In this document: positions 59,947-64,000 of the stretch, in pieces
How the letters are laid out: each line of letters starts with the position of its first letter
Position numbering within the stretch: the stretch's first letter is position 1
The notes under the pieces: model-generated
The model's input: only the letters and a program-made list of their open reading frames with translations
Told to the model about the DNA's origin: nothing
The model's database searches: none
DNA from: Raineya sp964654605
GTDB taxonomy: Bacteria > Bacteroidota > Bacteroidia > Cytophagales > Thermonemataceae
NCBI GenBank assembly: GCA_964654605.1
Contig: CAZZLW010000073.1
Coordinates: forward strand, 1 to 64,000
Length of the DNA: 64,000 bases
Direction of reading: 5' to 3'
Position numbers and translations under genes: made by a program

Positions 59947-61839
59947 ATGAGGAAATTTTACTTAATAATCTTGCTTTTCTCGCTGAAAAGTGCTTTTGCC
60001 CAAAATAAAATCAACGAAGATTCTCTTTTCATCAGAAATAACTACAATAAGTACGAGTATCAGATACCGATGCGAGATGGCGTAAAACTATTCACCGCCG
60101 TCTATGTACCCAAAGACGCTTCCAAAGAAAATAAGTATCCTATTCTGATGCAAAGAACTTGTTATAGCGTAGCTCCTTATGGTACAGATAAGTTTCCCAA
60201 TCGTCTGGGACCTAATCGCTTTCTAATGCGAGAAAAATACATCTTTGTTTATCAAGATGTACGAGGCAGATATATGAGCGAAGGAACCTGGACTAATATG
60301 ACACCCCACATTCCTGAAAAAAAGAAAAAAACAGACGTTGATGAAGCCTCCGACACCTACGACACCATAGAATGGCTCTTAAAAAATATACCCAACCATA
60401 ATGGTAGAGTTGGGCAGTGGGGTATTTCTTATCCCGGTTTTTATACTGCCGCTGGCACTTTGGCGGCTCACCCTGCCCTGAAGGCTTCCTCTCCACAAGC
60501 CCCCATAGCAGATTTTTGGTTTGATGATTTTCATCATAATGGTTCGCTCACTTTGGGCTATTTTTTTGCTTATCCTGTATTTGGTGTACAAAAGAAAGAA
60601 AATACGACCACCGCTTGGTATCAGCATCAGTCTGTTAGACCTAAAACTCCCGATGGCTTTCAGTTTTTTTATGATGAACTACTTACTTTGCCCAATGCCG
60701 AAAAATATTACAAAGATAATTTCTTTTGGCAAGAAGTAGTCAATCATCAGAATTATGATGATTTTTGGAAAAAACGCAATCTTTTACCTCATCTCAAAAA
60801 TATCAAACACGCCGTAATGACCGTAGGCGGTTGGTTTGATGCCGAAGACCTCTACGGACCGCTCAATATTTACAAAACTATTGAGAAAAATTCCAAAAAT
60901 TACAATACGCTTGTAATGGGACCTTTCGGACACGGCGACTGGACTCGTGAGAGAGGACAACACACCCACAATCATATCTATTTTGGCGATAGTATTGCCA
61001 CTTTCTATCAGCGGGAAATTGAAACCCCTTTTTTCAGACATTTTCTTAAAGAAAAAGCCGATGGCAATACAGGTTTGCCCGAAGCCTATTTGTTTGATAC
61101 AGGTAAAAAAGAATGGCAGAAGTTTGATAAATATCCCTTGCCCAATGCCGATAGAAAAACGCTTTATTTCCAACCCGAAGGCAAACTCGCTTTTGAAACT
61201 CCCAAAGCCCCCGATAGTTTCTCTGAGTACCTTTCCGACCCGCTCAAGCCTGTACCTCATTCAGAAAATTTTAGACAGATGCTTGGCTTTACGCCTCGCA
61301 ATTATATGAGCGAAGACCAACGCTTTGCCGCACGCCGTCCTGATGTTTTAACATTCCAAACTGAACCCTTAAACGAAGATATTACCATTTGTGGCGAACT
61401 CACTGCCAATTTGTTTGTTGCAACTACCAGCAATGATGCCGATTTTATCGTAAAACTCATAGATGTTTATCCGCCTGATGAACCCAACCACAGCACCACT
61501 CCCCAAGGCATATTTTTAGGCAATTACCACCAATTGGTAAGAGGTGAAATTATGCCAGCTCGCTTTCGCAATAGCTTTGAAAAGCCCGAACCTCTGCCTA
61601 TCAATCAAGTAACTCCTATCAAATTTCGTTTGCAAGACTGCTTTCATACTTTCAAAAAAGGACACCGAATAATGATACAAGTGCAAAGCTCTTGGTTTCC
61701 ATTGTTTGCACTTAACCCGCAGAAATTTTTGGAAAATCCCTACAAAGCTACCAAAGCAGACCTTACCAAAGCCTTTATCAAGGTTTTCCATAATGTTAGC
61801 TATCCAAGTGGCTTAGAAGTGGAAATTTTAAGAAAGTAA
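59947..61839 (+). CDS. CocE/NonD family serine hydrolase (S15-like)
   Basis: A 630-residue exported enzyme with a signal peptide (cleavage near AFA-Q, residue 19). The alpha/beta-hydrolase domain has the nucleophile elbow GISYPG with Ser161, and a later GPFGHGDW block supplies the His. A C-terminal beta-sandwich (PepX_C type, about 430-630) follows. The CocE/X-Pro dipeptidyl-peptidase family acts on esters or amino-acyl substrates; an alpha-amino acid ester hydrolase is one known activity, but the substrate cannot be told here. It is a plus-strand single gene after the histidine kinase. A terminator follows at 61859-61890. Confidence 0.92.
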   Translation: MRKFYLIILLFSLKSAFAQNKINEDSLFIRNNYNKYEYQIPMRDGVKLFTAVYVPKDASKENKYPILMQRTCYSVAPYGTDKFPNRLGPNRFLMREKYIFVYQDVRGRYMSEGTWTNMTPHIPEKKKKTDVDEASDTYDTIEWLLKNIPNHNGRVGQWGISYPGFYTAAGTLAAHPALKASSPQAPIADFWFDDFHHNGSLTLGYFFAYPVFGVQKKENTTTAWYQHQSVRPKTPDGFQFFYDELLTLPNAEKYYKDNFFWQEVVNHQNYDDFWKKRNLLPHLKNIKHAVMTVGGWFDAEDLYGPLNIYKTIEKNSKNYNTLVMGPFGHGDWTRERGQHTHNHIYFGDSIATFYQREIETPFFRHFLKEKADGNTGLPEAYLFDTGKKEWQKFDKYPLPNADRKTLYFQPEGKLAFETPKAPDSFSEYLSDPLKPVPHSENFRQMLGFTPRNYMSEDQRFAARRPDVLTFQTEPLNEDITICGELTANLFVATTSNDADFIVKLIDVYPPDEPNHSTTPQGIFLGNYHQLVRGEIMPARFRNSFEKPEPLPINQVTPIKFRLQDCFHTFKKGHRIMIQVQSSWFPLFALNPQKFLENPYKATKADLTKAFIKVFHNVSYPSGLEVEILRK

Positions 61840-61858
61840 ATGGGTAAAATTTACGCTC

Positions 61859-61890
61859 AAGCCCTACAGATTCGCAAACCTGTCGGGCTT
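61859..61890 (+). terminator. Hairpin after the CocE-like gene
   Basis: The stem AAGCCC-T-ACAG / CTGT-C-GGGCTT, with one mismatch and a 10-nt loop, lies 19 bp after the stop. It is close to the MITE's left end. The T run is weak. Confidence 0.5.
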
Positions 61891-61899
61891 AGTAATTTA

Positions 61900-62157
61900 G
61901 TCGTCCCTTAAAAAGTCCGTTTAGAAAAAATCAAAGAACAACAATAGAAATTTCCTTTCAAAAAAGTGAATTTTAAGATGTTTTTTTTCGGGCTTAGAGC
62001 GATGATGTCGCTTTGAGCGACATCATCGCTTGCTACCTCTGTGTGCGTATATCACAAGTTTTTTGTCATTTTGCTTAATTTTCTTGCAAATTTTTTTGCG
62101 TTTTTTTACGAATAAAATTTTGATTATCAAACTATTAGATACTTTTTAAGGGACGAC
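61900..62157. mobile_element. 258-bp MITE with 17-bp inverted repeats and 6-bp target duplication
   Basis: Perfect terminal inverted repeats GTCGTCCCTTAAAAAGT (61900-61916) and its complement (62141-62157). The flanking AATTTA at 61894-61899 and 62158-62163 is a 6-bp target site duplication. There is no transposase frame inside. The interior holds a perfect copy of the dispersed 33-bp palindrome. The element lies in the 360-bp gap between the CocE-like gene and a barrel gene; nothing else is seen in that gap. Confidence 0.9.
61998..62030. repeat. Dispersed 33-bp palindrome, copy D (inside the MITE)
   Basis: Perfect 15-bp arms AGCGATGATGTCGCT with loop TTG. It has the same arm sequence as copy C at 43081-43113, which has no terminal repeats around it. 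This suggests either that the MITE captured a resident palindrome or that copies elsewhere are remnants of such elements. Confidence 0.88.
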
Positions 62158-62199
62158 AATTTAGTTTTCAAGTTTCTATCTCTTTGCATCAAGAAACAG

Positions 62200-62913
62200 C
62201 TAAAAAATCCCTACTCCTATCACAAGTAGTTGCGAATCAGGTGCTTTTTGATTAGAAAAGAGCGTTGTAAGGTCGTAGCGGGCAAAAAGGCGATAAATTT
62301 TGAAAAAAACTTCTACCTGCCCCCCTACTCGCAAAGGTCGTAAATGATAATCTGAAAAGTTTTTGATTTTTATCTTTTCGCCTGCACTATCCTCATAGCG
62401 TAATTTGGTAAAACTGCTCAAACGAATATCTGCATAGCCTCCTATCCCTACTCTCCAAAAAGGTCTAAAATTTTTGTAAAACATCAAAGGAATACTCAAA
62501 TTCGCTATGGTCAGTTTGCTTTGCCTGATATTTGTGCCACTAATAGGCAAATAAGCAATACTATCACGAGTACGCACAAGGGTTCTATCTTCGGCAAAAG
62601 CCAAATTGTTCCAAGTAAATTCTATCCCCAAAGCAATATTACCCTGAATTTTCCGAATCTGATGCGAGTAAAGCAAACCTACACTCCAAAAACGACTATT
62701 CAAGGTTTCCAAAGAATAAAAATCACCTTGCGGAAAATGCAAACCTACACTTACACGTGGCAAGACTATCCGCATATCTACACTATCCTTTTCGCCAAAA
62801 TATACTTCATAGATTTTTTTACCCTTATCCCAATATTGAATGGTATCTTGGGCAAAAGTTGTTTGGAAAAGTAATAGCACAAAAAAAGCAAGAAAAAAAT
62901 ATCTCGGAAGCAT
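62200..62913 (-). CDS. Outer membrane beta-barrel protein, PorT-like
   Basis: A 237-residue protein with a signal peptide (cleavage near TFA-Q, residue 21) and the DTIQYWDKGKKI... start. Beta strands follow with LGIEFTWNNLAF, LTIANLSIPLMFYKNF, VGIGGYADIRLS and the LLVIGVGIF barrel end. The sequence plan matches the barrel gene of the ECF operon at 46570-47487 (including DTIQ near the start and SNQKAP before the last strand), so the two are probable paralogues. It is divergent from murI, with a shared promoter region in between. Confidence 0.83.
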   Translation of the reverse strand: MLPRYFFLAFFVLLLFQTTFAQDTIQYWDKGKKIYEVYFGEKDSVDMRIVLPRVSVGLHFPQGDFYSLETLNSRFWSVGLLYSHQIRKIQGNIALGIEFTWNNLAFAEDRTLVRTRDSIAYLPISGTNIRQSKLTIANLSIPLMFYKNFRPFWRVGIGGYADIRLSSFTKLRYEDSAGEKIKIKNFSDYHLRPLRVGGQVEVFFKIYRLFARYDLTTLFSNQKAPDSQLLVIGVGIF

Positions 62914-62932
62914 AAAATCTTATAGTTTTGTG

Positions 62933-62940
62933 CCAAATTT
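62933..62940 (+). promoter_or_regulatory. Bacteroidota -7 promoter box for murI
   Basis: TAGTTTTG fits TAnnTTTG and ends only 6 bp before the ATG at 62947. The expected start of transcription falls on or next to the start codon, so the message would be leaderless or nearly so. Confidence 0.5.
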
Positions 62941-62946
62941 AAGAAA

Positions 62947-63762
62947 ATGCAATTAGCAGAGCAAAAACCCATCGGGATTTTTGATAGCGGTATTGGTGGC
63001 TTGACGGTAATGCGAGCCGTCAGAAAACTTTTGCCTAATGAAGATATTATTTATTTTGGCGATACCGCCCACCTGCCCTATGGCGATAAATCTACTGAGG
63101 CAATTCAATCTTATTCTATTAAAATTGTTAATTTTTTACTCTCCAAAGAGTGTAAAGTCATACTGATTGCTTGCAACTCGGCTTCGGCGGCGGCGTACAA
63201 ACTTCTCAAAGAATACGTAGGTAGCAAAGCAAGTGTACTAAATGTAATTGACCCAATGATTAGCCTCGTGGCTGAAAAATACGCTGGCAAAACTATCGGA
63301 CTGATTGGCACAAAACGCACTATACATTCCAAAGTTTATGAAAAAAAAATCAATGATTTAGGCTTGGGCATTACGCTAAAATCATTAGCAACCCCTTTGC
63401 TTGCCCCTATGATTGAGGAAGGTTACCTCAATAACCCCATTTTGCACCAAACCCTTGCCGACTACCTCTCTCGCCCCGAACTTTCGGGCATTGAGGCTCT
63501 CATTTTGGGTTGCACGCACTACCCCCTGATACGCAAAGAGATAGAAGATTTTTATCAAGGAAAAGTAGCTGTTTTAGACTCTTCGCAGGCAGTTGCAGGA
63601 AGTCTAAAAAACCTCCTGGAAAGCAAAAAACTATTGAATCTACAACAAAAAACAGGCAAAAGCAGTTTTTTTATTTCAGATTATACACAATCTTTTGAAG
63701 ACGCCGCCATACTCTTTTTTGGCGAAAACGTGCGTTTAGAGCATTATCCTTTGTGGGAGTAA
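62947..63762 (+). CDS. murI: Glutamate racemase
   Basis: A 271-residue enzyme with the MurI signatures: an N-terminal IGIFDSGIGGLTV stretch, Cys76 in ACNSAS, and a second catalytic Cys in LGCTHYPL (about residue 187). It converts L-glutamate to D-glutamate for peptidoglycan. Length and both catalytic Cys are as expected. It has its own -7 box immediately upstream. The HicB-like gene follows after 48 bp. Confidence 0.95.
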   Translation: MQLAEQKPIGIFDSGIGGLTVMRAVRKLLPNEDIIYFGDTAHLPYGDKSTEAIQSYSIKIVNFLLSKECKVILIACNSASAAAYKLLKEYVGSKASVLNVIDPMISLVAEKYAGKTIGLIGTKRTIHSKVYEKKINDLGLGITLKSLATPLLAPMIEEGYLNNPILHQTLADYLSRPELSGIEALILGCTHYPLIRKEIEDFYQGKVAVLDSSQAVAGSLKNLLESKKLLNLQQKTGKSSFFISDYTQSFEDAAILFFGENVRLEHYPLWE

Positions 63763-63794
63763 ATTGCCATTTTGAAAAAAATTTGGTAGCTTTG
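63763..63794 (+). promoter_or_regulatory. Promoter of the HicB-like gene
   Basis: ATTG (63763-63766) and TAGCTTTG (63787-63794) fit the -33/-7 pattern with a 20-bp spacer. The ATG is 16 bp downstream. Confidence 0.55.
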
Positions 63795-63810
63795 TAAAAA
63801 CTCAGAAACT

Positions 63811-64000
63811 ATGTACACTTACAGAATAATCTTACAAAAAGAGCCTGAAGGAGGTTATACCGTTTTTGTTCCAGCTTTAGCTGGCTGTATCACTTATGGC
63901 GAGAACATAGATGAAGCTATTGAAATGGCAAAAGAAGCCATTGAAGTCTATATTGAAGAACTTAAAGACAGAGGTGAGCCAATTCCTGACGATAGCAATA
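63811..64000 (+). CDS. HicB-like antitoxin/regulator, cut by the window edge
   Basis: The first 63 codons of a protein starting MYTYRIILQKEPEGGYTVFV, with PALAGCITYGEN and a DEAIEMAKEAIEVYIEEL helix. This is the partial RNase H-like fold of HicB-type antitoxins and related UPF0150 proteins. HicB normally neutralises the HicA mRNA interferase. No hicA frame lies upstream, where murI ends 48 bp before the start; hicA may lie beyond the edge, or this may be a lone HicB-like protein. The gene continues past base 64000. Confidence 0.82.
   Translation, partial: MYTYRIILQKEPEGGYTVFVPALAGCITYGENIDEAIEMAKEAIEVYIEELKDRGEPIPDDSN

Noticed and set aside
61900..62157. Full insertion sequence
   Set aside because: The inverted repeats are complete but no transposase frame lies between them; 258 bp is too short.
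1..64000. tRNA, rRNA or riboswitch
   Set aside because: No cloverleaf, rRNA-like stretch or known riboswitch core was recognised by eye; a covariance-model search would be needed to exclude short ones.

Overview
The window is 64 kb of AT-rich, densely coded chromosome from a Bacteroidota bacterium, most likely Cytophagales-like. The basis is: two secreted proteins with type IX secretion (T9SS) C-terminal sorting domains (31753-34065 and 37468-41067); many Sec signal peptides ending in A-Q and many lipoproteins; families typical of the phylum (DUF3078, MbnP, PorT-like barrels, YtxJ, TlpA fused to DUF4369, fructosamine kinase); and promoter boxes of the TAnnTTTG type instead of sigma-70 -35/-10 boxes. 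Genus cannot be decided from the sequence. I see no rRNA, tRNA, CRISPR array or prophage.

Layout. 0-2.5 kb: two minus-strand surface proteins, one preceded by an 11-base poly-C tract. 2.5-12.6 kb: plus-strand envelope genes (coiled-coil membrane protein, AsmA, heptose epimerase HldD, OmpA-like protein, RND exporter, lipoprotein, RsmI-like methylase, YtxJ). 12.6-17.6 kb: a minus-strand run in which a candidate type II restriction-modification pair sits between mlaE and rseP. 17.7-22.4 kb: DUF3078, a frameshifted lipoprotein gene, MbnP, an OmpA protein and a MarR regulator. 22.4-31.0 kb: a long minus-strand block of secreted and membrane proteins, including a CAP-ankyrin protein, a SpoIIE-type phosphatase and two neighbouring exported proteins that carry four Tudor-knot-like modules. 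31.2-41.1 kb: a secreted protein with a frame break at a T8 tract, two T9SS cargo proteins, an M14 carboxypeptidase and a TlpA thioredoxin. 41-47.5 kb: a PAS protein, fructosamine kinase, asparagine synthetase, and an ECF sigma / anti-sigma-like / barrel operon. 47.5-57 kb: a STAS-like protein, a PorG-like barrel, an LRR protein, several small membrane proteins, a K+-channel-like protein, NuoE, pyruvate dehydrogenase E2 and SppA. 57.4-64 kb: a NarL/LytS-type two-component pair, a CocE-like hydrolase, a 258-bp MITE with a target duplication, a barrel protein, glutamate racemase and the start of a HicB-like gene at the right edge.

How it fits together. Most genes serve the cell envelope: lipopolysaccharide heptose (HldD), lipid transport (MlaE, AsmA, RND), peptidoglycan (MurI, OmpA), envelope proteolysis and stress (RseP, SppA, ECF sigma) and secretion (T9SS cargo, PorG-like barrel). 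The less ordinary content is the R-M pair within an envelope gene run, the exported Tudor-knot proteins, homopolymer tracts at the 5' ends of exported-protein genes, and several families of dispersed intergenic repeats (33-bp palindromes, 7-bp tandem repeats, pyrimidine-rich phrases, a MITE).
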